Shown: piece by piece, positions 47,674 through 59,099 of the stretch
Position numbering within the stretch: position 1 is the first letter of the stretch
Layout: every line of letters starts with the position of its first letter
Assembly: GCA_024516155.1 (NCBI GenBank)
Contig: JAJJXM010000103.1
Location: forward strand, 1 to 64,000
Direction of reading: 5' to 3'
Source of the DNA: Pyronema omphalodes
Taxonomy: Eukaryota; Ascomycota; Pezizomycetes; Pezizales; Pyronemataceae
Length of the DNA: 64,000 nt
Program-made: the position numbers and the translations under genes
The notes under the pieces: model-generated
What the model was told of the DNA's origin: nothing
The model's input: the letters and a program-made list of their open reading frames with translations, nothing else
The model's database searches: none

Positions 47674-50166
47674 ACTCTCTTTTGTTGTCTTCATTTAGTT
47701 GGAAAGTACCTGGTCCTGGAATTACGAATGCAGTAGTAGAAGAAATGTCAATGGAAGGAAAACATCTTGTTGTCTCTTGCACGCTTACCTTCGGTGATAA
47801 AAACATTCGTACCCATGCGCTAATCGACTGTGGCGCCACTGGTATCTCCTTTGTTGATGAAGACTTCGCCCGCCATCACCAAATCCCCCTGCAACCCCTA
47901 CGAAAACCCCGTGCCCTGGAAGTCATCGATGGCCGCCCTATTGCCTCTGGTGACATCACCCACCTTGCCCTTGCTCAATGCACCATACACGAGCACCGCG
48001 AACAGCTCCCTATGTTCGTCACTAAATTAGGCCACTACCCCCTAGTCCTTGGAATCCCCTGGTTGCAACTTCATGATGTTGCAATTCGCTTCAGCTCAGG
48101 AACAATCACGTTTGGATCACAATACTGCCTGGCCCACTGCAACCCAGTACCAACAACTGTCTCTGGTCTCAGTGAAGAACCTCCAGAAACCTTCCTATAC
48201 CCACTCTCTGCGGCCCCAGCCAAACTACACATCGCCGCCCTGACAGCATCTTCCTTCTGTCGAGTGGCTAAAAAACAGAGACTCTCCATATTTTCCCTGT
48301 CTCTGTACGAGTTAAATAAAGCCCTCGAAAACAAAGTCAACACTCCTGAGGACCTGAAACGAATCGTACCAACCGAGTATCACGACTTCTTGAACTTGTT
48401 CAAAGAGGCTGTTGCCAATAAGCTCCCACCCCACCGACCCTACGACCACCGGATCCCGTTGAAGGAAGGATTTACACCACCTTTTGGCCCCCTGTATTCC
48501 CTGTCTCGCACAGAACTAGAGGCCCTCAAGGCATGGCTCGAGGAGAATCTTTCCAAAGGATTTATCCGACGGTCATCATCGCCAGCAGCCTAACCAATCC
48601 TGTTTGTCAAGAAATCCGATGGTTCGCTGCGTCTCTGTGTAGACTATCGTGGATTGAATGAAGGAACTATGAAGAATCGATACCCCTTGCCCCTGATTCA
48701 AGAAACCCTGCTGCAACTGTCTAAGGCCAAGTACTTCACAACATTGGACATTCGAGGAGCTTACAACCTTGTACGCATGGCAGAAGGGGAAGAATGGAAA
48801 ACTGCATTTCGCACTCGTTATGGCCTCTTCGAGTCCCTTGTTATGCCTTTCGGACTTACGAATGCCCCAGCTGATTTCCAGGCATTTATCAATGATGTTC
48901 TTCGACCATACCTCGACCTCTTCTGTACCGCATACCTTGACGATATCCTGATATATTCCGAAAACTTGGACGATCACCGGAAACATGTTCGCCAGGTTCT
49001 TGAAGCCTTGAAGAATGCCGGCCTCCACCTAAAACCAGAAAAATGCAAGTTTCACCAAACAGAAGTCAAGTATCTTGGGTTATTGGTTGGACGAGACGGT
49101 ATCAAGATGGATCCGAAAAAGGTAGAAACAGTGGTAAAATGGCAAAACCCTTGCAACCTCAAGGATGTCCAAGAATTCCTTGGATTTGCAAATTTCTACC
49201 GACGATTCATCCGCGATTACTCGAAAGTCGTGGCCCCCCTTACCAGTCTTACCAAGAAGGAAAACGGCAAACCCGTGCCATTCATCTGGGGTCCGGACCA
49301 ACAGAAGGCCTTTGATTTGTTAAAAACCTCTTTTACGACCGCACCAGTCCTGCGACACTTCGACTATGATCGCGACATCATAGTGGAAACCGATGCCTCA
49401 GACTACGTTTCTGCCGGTGTGTTATCACAGTACGATGATGATGGTATATTGCACCCAGTTGCCTTCTTCTCCAAGAAGCATTCACCAGCGGAATGCAACT
49501 ACGAGATCTATGATAAGGAATTGATGGCAATTGTCCGCTGCTTCGAAGAATGGCGTCCTCACCTTGAGGGGTCAGCATTCCCCATCCAGGTTCTCACTGA
49601 TCATAAAAATCTCGAATATTTCATGACTACCAAGCTTCTGAACCGCCGTCAGGCCCGGTGGTCTGAATTTTTGTCACGCTTCAACTTCAAGATTATCTAC
49701 CGGCCCGGGACTGCAGGTGGTAAACCCGATGCCTTGACTCGAAGGTCTGGAGACCTGCCAAAGGAAGGGGATGAACGACTGTTAGCCAACCAACAAGCTG
49801 TCTTAAAACCCTACAACTTACCTGAGAATCTTCAACTTGCTGCCGAAAACCCACCAAAGGAGAAATATCCCTCGCTCGAAATGTTGTTCACTGAAGGTTA
49901 CAAGGCAGACCCATTCCCGGAGCATGTCCTGCAAATGCTTGATGATGGAGCCCAACATTCGAAAGACATATCACTTGCCGATTGCTCAAAACAACAGGAC
50001 CGACTCATGTACCGTGGCTGCCGATACGTTCCCGACTACGACCCCCTCCGACTCCGCCTCATCCAAGATCACCATGACCCCCCTACCATGGGACATCCAG
50101 GACGCGCCAAGACCTTCGAGCTTCTCTCCAGGAACTACTACTGGCCATCAATGCGGACTGATGTCG

Positions 50167-50171
50167 AACGG
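50167..50171. repeat. Target duplication of Gyp-2 (second copy 59100-59104)
   Basis: AACGG before the first and after the second LTR; Gyp-1 pol is in frame across the junction once the insertion is left out. Confidence 0.97.
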
Positions 50172-51548
50172 TGTCACACCCTATAATGTGTGAGAATAGA
50201 ATAGGTATCATATATAACGCTATGGAGAATATGGCAAACTCGACAGGAGAATGAATAATTAGGTTAGTATCCCGGGCCGGAACCCCCTAGAGGAGCTCCG
50301 GCTAGCCACGTCACGTGATTCGTGACTTTCCGATAGGACCTCACGAGGATCCCGGCCCGAGGCGTCGAAACTATTATTCACTGTCAGTTTGGGAGGATTC
50401 AGGACGGAGAAGGGGGAAGGAAAAACTTACCTCAAGGGTGTCGACTTACCCTTGAGACAACTACAAACGACGCTGATGGAGAAAGAAGAAGACGACGAAA
50501 GGTCACCTCCTTATACCTGAGGAGAGTTCGGCAATACACGGCTACGATAGGGGCTGCATAGGAACAGAGGATTCCAGGAAAATGCAGATGCGGCGCAGGA
50601 GTGTCATCCGGTGTTACTAGTTGGGTGAACAGTGGGGCGAGAGATAAGGCAGAGTCTAGTCAGCGAACAGGAGTGGACTGCAGGACAAGGGTCAACAGTG
50701 CATCAGCATGAGACGACGTCCAGCAGGGAACCCCACTCAGGAAACCTGTTTGATGAAACTGATATGACGCGTCCTTGGGCCTAGAACTGCCAACTTGGAA
50801 ACAATACGGCGGTTGCATCCACACCAGGGTGTGGCTGCGCGCAAGTGCGCGCAGGTGGGGCACATATGACATCACACAGGAATGAGACGGGGCAGTGCGC
50901 TCCGGTAGGGCATGGTATGCCTTATGATGTCAGTGACCTCTACTTGCAATCGAGATTCTCTAGGGAGATCTATGATGGCGCGACTCATACGAGAAATGAC
51001 TCATGCGTCATTATCACAAGAGTTCATGCATGATGCAGTCAGACGGAGTTGCCCTCCGGTGTGACTCATAACCCCAGCACCTCATTGGAAGGTGTGGTAG
51101 TACGGTGAGCTATTTCAAGGATTAATCTGACCAGGGCGAGCATTAAGCAAGTGAGCAATTAATTTAATTGCGTGCTTAGCATGATGCAAATGCGTCACAG
51201 CTTTGACCCATGTCTTACCTCCTAAGCTCAGTTTGGCAGTTGGTTCCCCAAGGAAGGCTGGGCGAACTTGTAGACGAAAGTCTATAAAAGACCCTATGTC
51301 TTCCCTCTGTCTCCTCCATCATGATCCATTGATCCTATACGCGACGATACACTATTTACACCAGCAAGTACCTCCGAAGACGACCCTTAAGTTTATTCGG
51401 CCTGTGATCGGTTAATTCTCTTCCTAGCTTATCTTTGGAATAAGTTCTTTTAGTTCTTGGGAACGAAGCGTCTGTCTACACCAGGACAGAAGACTTGAGA
51501 TACAACCGGAAAAGCCTCTGCATAGTTAGGACTGTGCCCAGGTTCACA
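50172..51548 (+). repeat. Gyp-2 5' LTR, 1377 bp
   Basis: TGTCACACC...GGTTCACA. Contains promoter sequences (TATAAAAG at 51283) and the self-complement of the primer site at 51385-51396. Differences from the 3' LTR were seen at about 50656, 50764, 51266 and 51369. Confidence 0.97.
51283..51290 (+). promoter_or_regulatory. TATA box of Gyp-2 5' LTR
   Basis: TATAAAAG followed by a pyrimidine-rich stretch; the same box is at 58834 in the 3' LTR. Confidence 0.7.
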
Positions 51549-51550
51549 CT

Positions 51551-51562
51551 ATAAACTTAAGG
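51551..51562 (+). promoter_or_regulatory. Putative self-priming site of Gyp-2
   Basis: ATAAACTTAAGG starts 2 nt after the 5' LTR and is exactly complementary to CCTTAAGTTTAT at 51385-51396 within the LTR, downstream of the TATA box. A tRNA-type site (TGG...) is absent. In Tf1-like elements the 5' end of the RNA folds back on such a site to prime minus-strand DNA. Confidence 0.65.
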
Positions 51563-51675
51563 CTACAAGCTACCAAGTTTATTAATCGACACGCATACGG
51601 AAGACCCTCTTCTAGGGCAATACGACAATCCAAACCCTCCAAAAACAAATTACAGAACAATCGAATCAACAAGAA

Positions 51676-53859
51676 ATGGCCTCACGCAGAATCGCTGGAC
51701 CTGCCGGTCACGATGATGGCCTCGATGCTCCTATGGGCAACACCATCAGCATCACCCGTCCTCGTTCATGGGACGAGGTTACTACTCTTGGACCAGCACG
51801 GGTCCATCATGGAACAACGATCAACACAGGCGATGTTCCTGAATGGGTAGTTTTGATGATGGAAAGGATGAGCGCCACAGAAGGGGATATCAAGAAGTTG
51901 ATTGAGGCAGCCGGGGAAGGAGCTGCTATGAACGAACAGTTGCAGCAGATGAAGGGGTTATACCAGGAGATGGCCCAAGGCATGCAGAAAGCCTATGATA
52001 TTTTGGCGAAAAAAGGGGACTTGGACCAGGAGGTTAACCTCCAAACTGTGACGCGGCTAGTTCAGGCCAGCAATGAATTTGCTGGGCAAGTATGGAAGAC
52101 AATTGGCGACCTTGCTACAGATGCAAAGTCAAAGGAAGCAGCGAATCAAGCAGCTGCTGAGAGATTGAATCAGGGCATTCAAACAACAAATGCCATTCTC
52201 GAAGCTTTTGCTCAGAGGCAGAGGGAAATTAACAGAGAAATCGAAAGATGGGCATTCGAGAAGAACACTCGGGATGCCATTAGACAACAGGACGATGAGC
52301 AACGGGACAGGCGTATTGAAGCTCTTTGCGTAGCTGAGGAAACGCATCAACAGCGCCTACTCGACTATGAGGAACAAAGGGAGGAGGAGAAATTGGAGTT
52401 GGTCAACAAGGTCATCGGCCTTGTTATGTCTAAAATTCAGAAGAAGGAAAACTTTGATGCTAAGTCTCTCACTGAGGCTATGCATGAGGAAATGACCCCC
52501 AAACCCCCTTCCCTTGGAAAAGCGCCAGAATGTCCGTTACCACCATCTGAGGATGGGTCCATTGGCATTGATAGAGGAAACGGTGGAGGAAAGCCACCTG
52601 GTGGGAGACTTCCGCCACCTCCACCACCCCCATCTGACCCTTCAGACGACGAAGATTCAGATGATGAGTATATCAGAAAAGCATTGGAAAGAAAGCGCCA
52701 GGAGCGCAAAGAAAAACAGAAGGAACGAAACCCAGAGGCAAAGAATGCGACAGAGGCATTCTTGGAGTCACTGGTTAAAAAATTGCAACAATCAGAACCT
52801 GTTGGACCGAAAAGGCCCAAGATGCCTGAAATGAAGGCACCACAGTTTTTTAGTGGAAAAGATAAAACGTTATTCAGAACATGGTGGATGTCGGTTAAGG
52901 ATTATATTGAAACTTACACAAAAACATTTCCAGATGAAGATGATCAGGTTAAGTGGGTTGGAAGTTTGCTCACACATAAGGCCCTGAGTTGGCACCAGGA
53001 AAGACGAAAAAACATCCAACGACAAGGGTTAAGGGATACTTGGGTTGCATTTTCAAGTGCAATTGAGACTAGATTTGAGGATAGGCGAGAGGCCCAAAAA
53101 GATGTCAAGAGGATTACGGAACTCCAATACGACGGAGATATTGACGATTATATCACCAAATTGGAGGATCTCAATATGAGGGTTGGGGCAATTGGTCCCA
53201 TGTACAGAAATGTCATCTGGGAAGCGATGACACCAGCAATTAAAAAAATGGTTTATCAGAGATGTGGTGGAATCCCAACTGATGACGAAGAGATGATAGA
53301 TGCAGTAAAAGATGCTGCGCATGTTGTTGAAGAATTGGACGAGGAATTGAAAGGTTCTAAGAAAAGGACTCTGGAGGTACGAGAGGATCGTACAAAAGAT
53401 AAAAATAAACATAAGGAAAATGTGCGCCCTAAGGAGGTGCAGCACAAGGACAAATTTAAGGAGAAAAAGGATAAGAAAGTTTTTGCTGGGAAAAAGTCAG
53501 AAAAACCGGCGGTTTATGCCTCAGGAAGGGTGGCTTTACAAGGAGTACCCCAAGCCGAAATTGATAAACACAAAAAGGAAAAGGCAGACTGTTGGCGTTG
53601 TGGTCGTTCTGGGCATAAGATGTATGACTGTTACGCCAAAAAGACAGTTGGGGGAACTGAGTTGACAAAGGATGGAAAGGTAGCTTCTTCAGGGAAGAGG
53701 AAGCGAGATGATGAAATTGAGGAACAAGAAAAGCCTAAAGAAAAGAAGAAGGCTAAAACTGCGGCAGTAAGGCAGGACAATGAGGATATGGACATGCCTG
53801 ATGCGCAGCCTAGGATATGGGAATTGGAGGAAGACCAGAATATGGAATCGGATTTTTAA
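51676..53859 (+). CDS. Gyp-2 gag, 727 aa
   Basis: Structural protein of the virus-like particle. The N-terminal half is helical and charged (coiled-coil-like, with many Glu/Gln/Lys), followed by a Pro-rich linker (PPGGRLPPPPPPPSDPSDD) and acidic stretch. The capsid region comes next (FFSGKDKTLFRTWWMSVKDY...). A basic tail carries one zinc knuckle, CWRCGRSGHKMYDC, from residue 639. It is longer than usual for Gypsy gag because of the N-terminal half. The ATG at 51676 follows an AT-rich leader about 115 nt after the primer site. Its end overlaps pol in the -1 frame. Confidence 0.93.
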   Translation: MASRRIAGPAGHDDGLDAPMGNTISITRPRSWDEVTTLGPARVHHGTTINTGDVPEWVVLMMERMSATEGDIKKLIEAAGEGAAMNEQLQQMKGLYQEMAQGMQKAYDILAKKGDLDQEVNLQTVTRLVQASNEFAGQVWKTIGDLATDAKSKEAANQAAAERLNQGIQTTNAILEAFAQRQREINREIERWAFEKNTRDAIRQQDDEQRDRRIEALCVAEETHQQRLLDYEEQREEEKLELVNKVIGLVMSKIQKKENFDAKSLTEAMHEEMTPKPPSLGKAPECPLPPSEDGSIGIDRGNGGGKPPGGRLPPPPPPPSDPSDDEDSDDEYIRKALERKRQERKEKQKERNPEAKNATEAFLESLVKKLQQSEPVGPKRPKMPEMKAPQFFSGKDKTLFRTWWMSVKDYIETYTKTFPDEDDQVKWVGSLLTHKALSWHQERRKNIQRQGLRDTWVAFSSAIETRFEDRREAQKDVKRITELQYDGDIDDYITKLEDLNMRVGAIGPMYRNVIWEAMTPAIKKMVYQRCGGIPTDDEEMIDAVKDAAHVVEELDEELKGSKKRTLEVREDRTKDKNKHKENVRPKEVQHKDKFKEKKDKKVFAGKKSEKPAVYASGRVALQGVPQAEIDKHKKEKADCWRCGRSGHKMYDCYAKKTVGGTELTKDGKVASSGKRKRDDEIEEQEKPKEKKKAKTAAVRQDNEDMDMPDAQPRIWELEEDQNMESDF
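53814..53859 (+). promoter_or_regulatory. Gyp-2 gag/pol overlap (-1 frame)
   Basis: The pol frame opens at 53814, so the overlap is 46 nt. No canonical slippery heptamer is present. The last gag codons are GAT TTT TAA inside a run of five T, where a single -1 slip of the TTT tRNA before the stop would read on as TTA AAG (Leu-Lys). Reinitiation at the pol ATG 53817 or 53892 is an alternative. Confidence 0.5.
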
Positions 53860-56800
53860 AGTCCTCTAGGGAGGCGTCACCCGAGGAGGAAATGGATACA
53901 GACGCATTAATTGGGAAATGTGCGGGAACAAAAAGGAAAACAACGGACAGCCTTCAGTCGACCAGGACTAAGAGTCGGCGATCGGACAACGGAGATGCAA
54001 TTCCAGGAACCAAGGAATTGGCACCTACTCCTCCTCACCATGGACCGAGACCAATAATCAATATGGTTCTCAATTGGTCCAAGAATCAGCAACGCACAGT
54101 AAGAGTCCCCTTAGATACAGGCTCAACTGCTGCCCTCCTGGACAAAACTTTTGTCCACAAATTCAAGATTCCAACCGTCAAAAGAGACACTCCCCTCCAA
54201 ATTCGCAACTTCAACAATGAAATAGTTGCTGGAGCAGGAGTATTCTTTACGGTTCCATTCCTTTTGCAGCATAAGAGCCACTTTGCTGCAGAATCATTCG
54301 AAGTCCCACCACTTGATAGCGACTGTGATGCTATCCTTCCATATTGGTGGATGGCACAACATCAGCCTTGCAACCTCTGGGGAGATCAAACTCAGATCTC
54401 ATTCACCTCTTCACGTTGCAAAGAGAAATGCACCAAGGCGCAAGCCAGTGCCTTCTCCCTCCAGGTCGACAAGCATGTACTCGACCACCCAGAGGCCTTA
54501 ATCTTAGGCCACATCTCATCTGTATCCACCACAGAAGAATTGTCAGAGGCACTTCAACAAGTCCCTGAGAAGTTTCGTGGCTGGATCAATATTATGACAA
54601 AGGAAGCAGCAGATAGGCTTCCAGAACACAAACCCTACGACCACGCTATTGACATAAAGGAAGGAGAGACTCCTCCTTGGGGACCTGTCTACGCTCTTAA
54701 CGAAGTTGAGCTTGAGACACTAAGAGAATGGTTGAAGGATATGCTGTGTACTGGGAAAATCAGACCTTCCAAGTCACCAGCAGCAGCTCCTATTCTCTTC
54801 GTCCCAAAGGCCCATGGCAGAGGTCTTCGGTTATGTGTTGACTATCGTGGCATAAACAAAATAACAATTGCCAACCGATACCCGCTCCCACTCATGTCAG
54901 AATTACAAGACAGAGTTAGAGGAGCTAAAATATTTACGAAGATGGATCTGAAGAATGGATACCATCTAATAAGAATAAAGGAAGGAGATGAATGGAAAAC
55001 GGCTTTTAGGTGCCGATATGGACTATATGAATTTTTGGTTATGCCTTTTGGGTTGAGCAATGCTCCGGCCACATTCCAAGATATGATGAATCATATCTTC
55101 AGGGATATGTTGGACCAGGGAGTTATTGCATATATTGATGATGTACTCATCTATGCGGAGACGGAAGAGAAGCATGATGAGTTGGTTAAAGAAGTATTGA
55201 AAAGGTTGGAAGAAAATGGGTTGGTTATATCGCCGGAAAAATGTGTCTGGGGACAAAGGAAAGTGGAATTTCTGGGATATATAATAAGTGAAAACGGGAT
55301 TGAAATGGCTAAGGACAAGGTGGAAACAGTCCTTATATGGGAACCCCCAAAGTCCTTGAAGGAAGTGCAAGGCTTTCTTGGATTCGCTAACTTCTATCGG
55401 AGATTCATTAAGGACTTCTCAAGAATATGTCGTCCTCTTACAGAATCAACGAAAGGCGATCCAAAGAAATGGGAATGGACTGTTGCTATGGAATTAGCAT
55501 TTGACGAGTTGAAGAATCGATTTACAACAGCACCGATCTTGTGTCATTTTGATCCAAGAAAGGTCTGTATAGTTGAGACTGATGCTTCGGATTTTGCTTT
55601 AGGCGCAGTTCTGTCCCAGAAGGGGGATGATGGAAAGTTGCATCCAATTGCTTTCCACTCAAGAAAATTCACTCCGGCTGAGATAAATTATGAGATCCAC
55701 GACAAGGAGCTATTAGCTATTGTGGACTCATTTAAAGTATGGAGGAGATATCTTGAAGGAGCAATGTTCACTGTGGAAGTTTACAGCGACCACCAAAACC
55801 TGGAGTACTTCACAACAACAAAAGTACTCAATCGACGTCAAGCTAGATGGGCTCAAGAGCTTGCTGGCGTTGACTTCAAAATTTATTACAGACCTGGGGT
55901 TAAGAATGGGAAACCTGATGCTCTATCTAGGCGTCCGGAGTTCCGCCCTGAAAAGGGGGGAGGTGAAGATCATCCGATTACGACGATCCTACATAAGAAT
56001 CATTTTGCATCAATTTCGTCAATCAGCAGTGCTGGAGAAGGAACATCTTTTATTATTTCCTCAGCGCGTCTTTCCTCTATTCCCTTGGTTAAATGGTCAG
56101 CAGAATTTTTGAAGATGGTTAAGGAAGCTGGAAAACTCGATCAGATTTACGTGGAGGCAACAAAGAAAATAAAGGAACCACTGACGATAGAAGATGGCAT
56201 TCTCTATCGAAAAGAAAAACTATGGGTACCAAAGGATTTGGTAAATACAGTTCTTGAATCCGAACATGACTCTAAAATTGCAGGTCACTTTGGACAAGAT
56301 AAGACTATTGAATTAATTCGAAGAAACTTCTGGTGGCCGAGGATGGAAGAAGGAATCATCAATTATGTTAGGAGTTGCATGGAATGTCAAAAAGACAAAA
56401 AGGCAAGGCACCTGAAGTACGGATTACTTCAACCTTTGGAATTACCTTATGCCCCATGGCAATCAATCGCCATGGACTTTATTACAGACCTACCGGAATC
56501 AAATGGATGTGATCAACTCTGGGTAGTAGTTGATCGATTTTCGAAGATGGCCCACTTTATACCACTGCAAAAGGACGGCAATACAACTGCAGACCTTGTC
56601 CGGATCTTTGCTAAAGAAATATGGAAGTTACATGGGCTGCCAACAGATATTGTTTCGGATAGGGACTCCAGGTTCACAAGTACGACCTGGAAAGCATTTC
56701 TTGGGACACTAGCTATCAAGCCTAGAATGTCCACAGCGTTCCACCCTCAAACAGACGGTCAGACGGAACGACTTAACCAGACAATTGAAGCTTACCTCCG

Positions 56801-57551
56801 CTCTTTTGTCAATCATGAGATGGACGATTGGGTTGACTTGTTGCCAATGGCAGAGTTCGCCTACAACAACTCAGTAACCACCGCTACAGGACTTTCACCC
56901 TTTTATGCGAATTACGGTTACAATCCCATTGCCAGCAACCCTACTGCTACGGCTGTGCGAAACCCCGCCAGCAAAGCATACGCCCACTGGATGCATACTG
57001 TGCATGAAGGAGGAAAGTTATCCTTACAGAAAGCACAAGAAAGAATGAAAAAGTATGCAGACCTACAACGAAAGGAGGCCCCTACTTACCAAGTTGGAGA
57101 CTTGGTTATGCTTGATGGACGACATATCAAAACACGACGACCATCACATAAATTGGATCACAAACTTCACGGTCCCTTTCAGATTGAAAAAGTCATATCC
57201 CCAACAGCACTACGTCTCACATTACCACGAAAATGGAAGATTCATAATGTCTTTCATATTTCCCTACTTGAGCCTTTCCACACCGGTACAAGAGCTCCAC
57301 CAGACCCAAACAAAATACTTAGGGAAGCAGACGATGTTGAGGGAAGCGAGGAGTACGACATTGATGAAATTATGAGCAGTTACAAATCAGGAAACAGAGT
57401 ACTTTACCTCGTTAAATGGCTTGGGTGGCCTAACAAGAAAGATTGGACGGCGGAACCCTTTGACAACTTTTCAGTAGGAGGCCAGGAAAAGCTAAGAGAA
57501 TTCCATCTCAAGCATCCTGATTCTCCGAGGGACTACCGACTCAAGGTTTAA
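53814..57551 (+). CDS. Gyp-2 pol: protease, RT, RNase H, integrase, chromodomain
   Basis: An uninterrupted polyprotein of about 1245 residues. The protease has LDTGSTAALL near residue 100. RT shows VDYRGINKITIANRYPLP, MDLKNGYHLIRIKEGDEWKT, MPFGLSNAPATFQ and catalytic YIDD at about 439-442. RNase H shows VETDASDFALGAVLSQ and HDKELLAIVDSFKVWR. The integrase zinc region is GHFGQDKTIELIRRNFWWPR with C-x2-C (CMECQ). The core shows AMDFITDLPES, SDRDSRFTS and TAFHPQTDGQTERLNQ (D,D,E). A C-terminal chromodomain (about 1178-1235: EEYDIDEIM...VLYLVKWLGWP) places it in the chromoviruses; such domains steer integration to marked chromatin. All catalytic motifs are intact. Confidence 0.96.
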   Translation, partial: DMGIGGRPEYGIGFLKSSREASPEEEMDTDALIGKCAGTKRKTTDSLQSTRTKSRRSDNGDAIPGTKELAPTPPHHGPRPIINMVLNWSKNQQRTVRVPLDTGSTAALLDKTFVHKFKIPTVKRDTPLQIRNFNNEIVAGAGVFFTVPFLLQHKSHFAAESFEVPPLDSDCDAILPYWWMAQHQPCNLWGDQTQISFTSSRCKEKCTKAQASAFSLQVDKHVLDHPEALILGHISSVSTTEELSEALQQVPEKFRGWINIMTKEAADRLPEHKPYDHAIDIKEGETPPWGPVYALNEVELETLREWLKDMLCTGKIRPSKSPAAAPILFVPKAHGRGLRLCVDYRGINKITIANRYPLPLMSELQDRVRGAKIFTKMDLKNGYHLIRIKEGDEWKTAFRCRYGLYEFLVMPFGLSNAPATFQDMMNHIFRDMLDQGVIAYIDDVLIYAETEEKHDELVKEVLKRLEENGLVISPEKCVWGQRKVEFLGYIISENGIEMAKDKVETVLIWEPPKSLKEVQGFLGFANFYRRFIKDFSRICRPLTESTKGDPKKWEWTVAMELAFDELKNRFTTAPILCHFDPRKVCIVETDASDFALGAVLSQKGDDGKLHPIAFHSRKFTPAEINYEIHDKELLAIVDSFKVWRRYLEGAMFTVEVYSDHQNLEYFTTTKVLNRRQARWAQELAGVDFKIYYRPGVKNGKPDALSRRPEFRPEKGGGEDHPITTILHKNHFASISSISSAGEGTSFIISSARLSSIPLVKWSAEFLKMVKEAGKLDQIYVEATKKIKEPLTIEDGILYRKEKLWVPKDLVNTVLESEHDSKIAGHFGQDKTIELIRRNFWWPRMEEGIINYVRSCMECQKDKKARHLKYGLLQPLELPYAPWQSIAMDFITDLPESNGCDQLWVVVDRFSKMAHFIPLQKDGNTTADLVRIFAKEIWKLHGLPTDIVSDRDSRFTSTTWKAFLGTLAIKPRMSTAFHPQTDGQTERLNQTIEAYLRSFVNHEMDDWVDLLPMAEFAYNNSVTTATGLSPFYANYGYNPIASNPTATAVRNPASKAYAHWMHTVHEGGKLSLQKAQERMKKYADLQRKEAPTYQVGDLVMLDGRHIKTRRPSHKLDHKLHGPFQIEKVISPTALRLTLPRKWKIHNVFHISLLEPFHTGTRAPPDPNKILREADDVEGSEEYDIDEIMSSYKSGNRVLYLVKWLGWPNKKDWTAEPFDNFSVGGQEKLREFHLKHPDSPRDYRLKV

Positions 57552-57710
57552 GGCTTAATGTTTTTCCCCACGAGGTTTTCATTAGGTCGAGTTGGTAGTA
57601 GGATGTAGGGGCTGGAGGACTACATCTATAATTGATCACTTAATCACTTGGCTGCGGCGAGGTGCGATCACAGAATGATGAACTACGAGCTTCGGGACGA
57701 AGCTTGAACA

Positions 57711-57722
57711 GGGGGGAGGTGG
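57711..57722 (+). promoter_or_regulatory. Polypurine tract of Gyp-2
   Basis: GGGGGGAGGTGG directly before the 3' LTR, the usual plus-strand primer position. Confidence 0.85.
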
Positions 57723-59099
57723 TGTCACACCCTATAATGTGTGAGAATAGAATAGGTATCATATATAACGCTATGGAGAATATGGCAAACTCGACAGGAG
57801 AATGAATAATTAGGTTAGTATCCCGGGCCGGAACCCCCTAGAGGAGCTCCGGCTAGCCACGTCACGTGATTCGTGACTTTCCGATAGGACCTCACGAGGA
57901 TCCCGGCCCGAGGCGTCGAAACTATTATTCACTGTCAGTTTGGGAGGATTCAGGACGGAGAAGGGGGAAGGAAAAACTTACCTCAAGGGTGTCGACTTAC
58001 CCTTGAGACAACTACAAACGACGCTGATGGAGAAAGAAGAAGACGACGAAAGGTCACCTCCTTATACCTGAGGAGAGTTCGGCAATACACGGCTACGATA
58101 GGGGCTGCATAGGAACAGAGGATTCCAGGAAAATGCAGATGCGGCGCAGGAGTGTCATCCGGTGTTACTAGTTGGGTGAACAGTGGGGCGAGAGATAAGG
58201 CAGAGTCCAGTCAGCGAACAGGAGTGGACTGCAGGACAAGGGTCAACAGTGCATCAGCATGAGACGACGTCCAGCAGGGAACCCCACTCAGGAAACCTGT
58301 TTGATGAAACTGATATGACTCGTCCTTGGGCCTAGAACTGCCAACTTGGAAACAATACGGCGGTTGCATCCACACCAGGGTGTGGCTGCGCGCAAGTGCG
58401 CGCAGGTGGGGCACATATGACATCACACAGGAATGAGACGGGGCAGTGCGCTCCGGTAGGGCATGGTATGCCTTATGATGTCAGTGACCTCTACTTGCAA
58501 TCGAGATTCTCTAGGGAGATCTATGATGGCGCGACTCATACGAGAAATGACTCATGCGTCATTATCACAAGAGTTCATGCATGATGCAGTCAGACGGAGT
58601 TGCCCTCCGGTGTGACTCATAACCCCAGCACCTCATTGGAAGGTGTGGTAGTACGGTGAGCTATTTCAAGGATTAATCTGACCAGGGCGAGCATTAAGCA
58701 AGTGAGCAATTAATTTAATTGCGTGCTTAGCATGATGCAAATGCGTCACAGCTTTGACCCATGTCTTACCTCCTAAGCTCAGTTTGGCAGTTGGTTCCCC
58801 AAGGAAGGCTGGGCGCACTTGTAGACGAAAGTCTATAAAAGACCCTATGTCTTCCCTCTGTCTCCTCCATCATGATCCATTGATCCTATACGCGACGATA
58901 CACTATTTACACCAGCAAATACCTCCGAAGACGACCCTTAAGTTTATTCGGCCTGTGATCGGTTAATTCTCTTCCTAGCTTATCTTTGGAATAAGTTCTT
59001 TTAGTTCTTGGGAACGAAGCGTCTGTCTACACCAGGACAGAAGACTTGAGATACAACCGGAAAAGCCTCTGCATAGTTAGGACTGTGCCCAGGTTCACA
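57723..59099 (+). repeat. Gyp-2 3' LTR, 1377 bp
   Basis: Same length as the 5' LTR and nearly identical; followed by the duplication AACGG and the rest of Gyp-1 pol. Confidence 0.97.

Larger units (their letters stand above)
50172..59099 (+). mobile_element. Gyp-2: complete, apparently young chromovirus, 8.9 kb
   Basis: Two 1377-bp LTRs with four differences found by eye, a 5-bp target duplication, intact gag and pol, a polypurine tract and a primer region. All parts for transposition seem present. It sits inside Gyp-1 pol. Confidence 0.97.
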
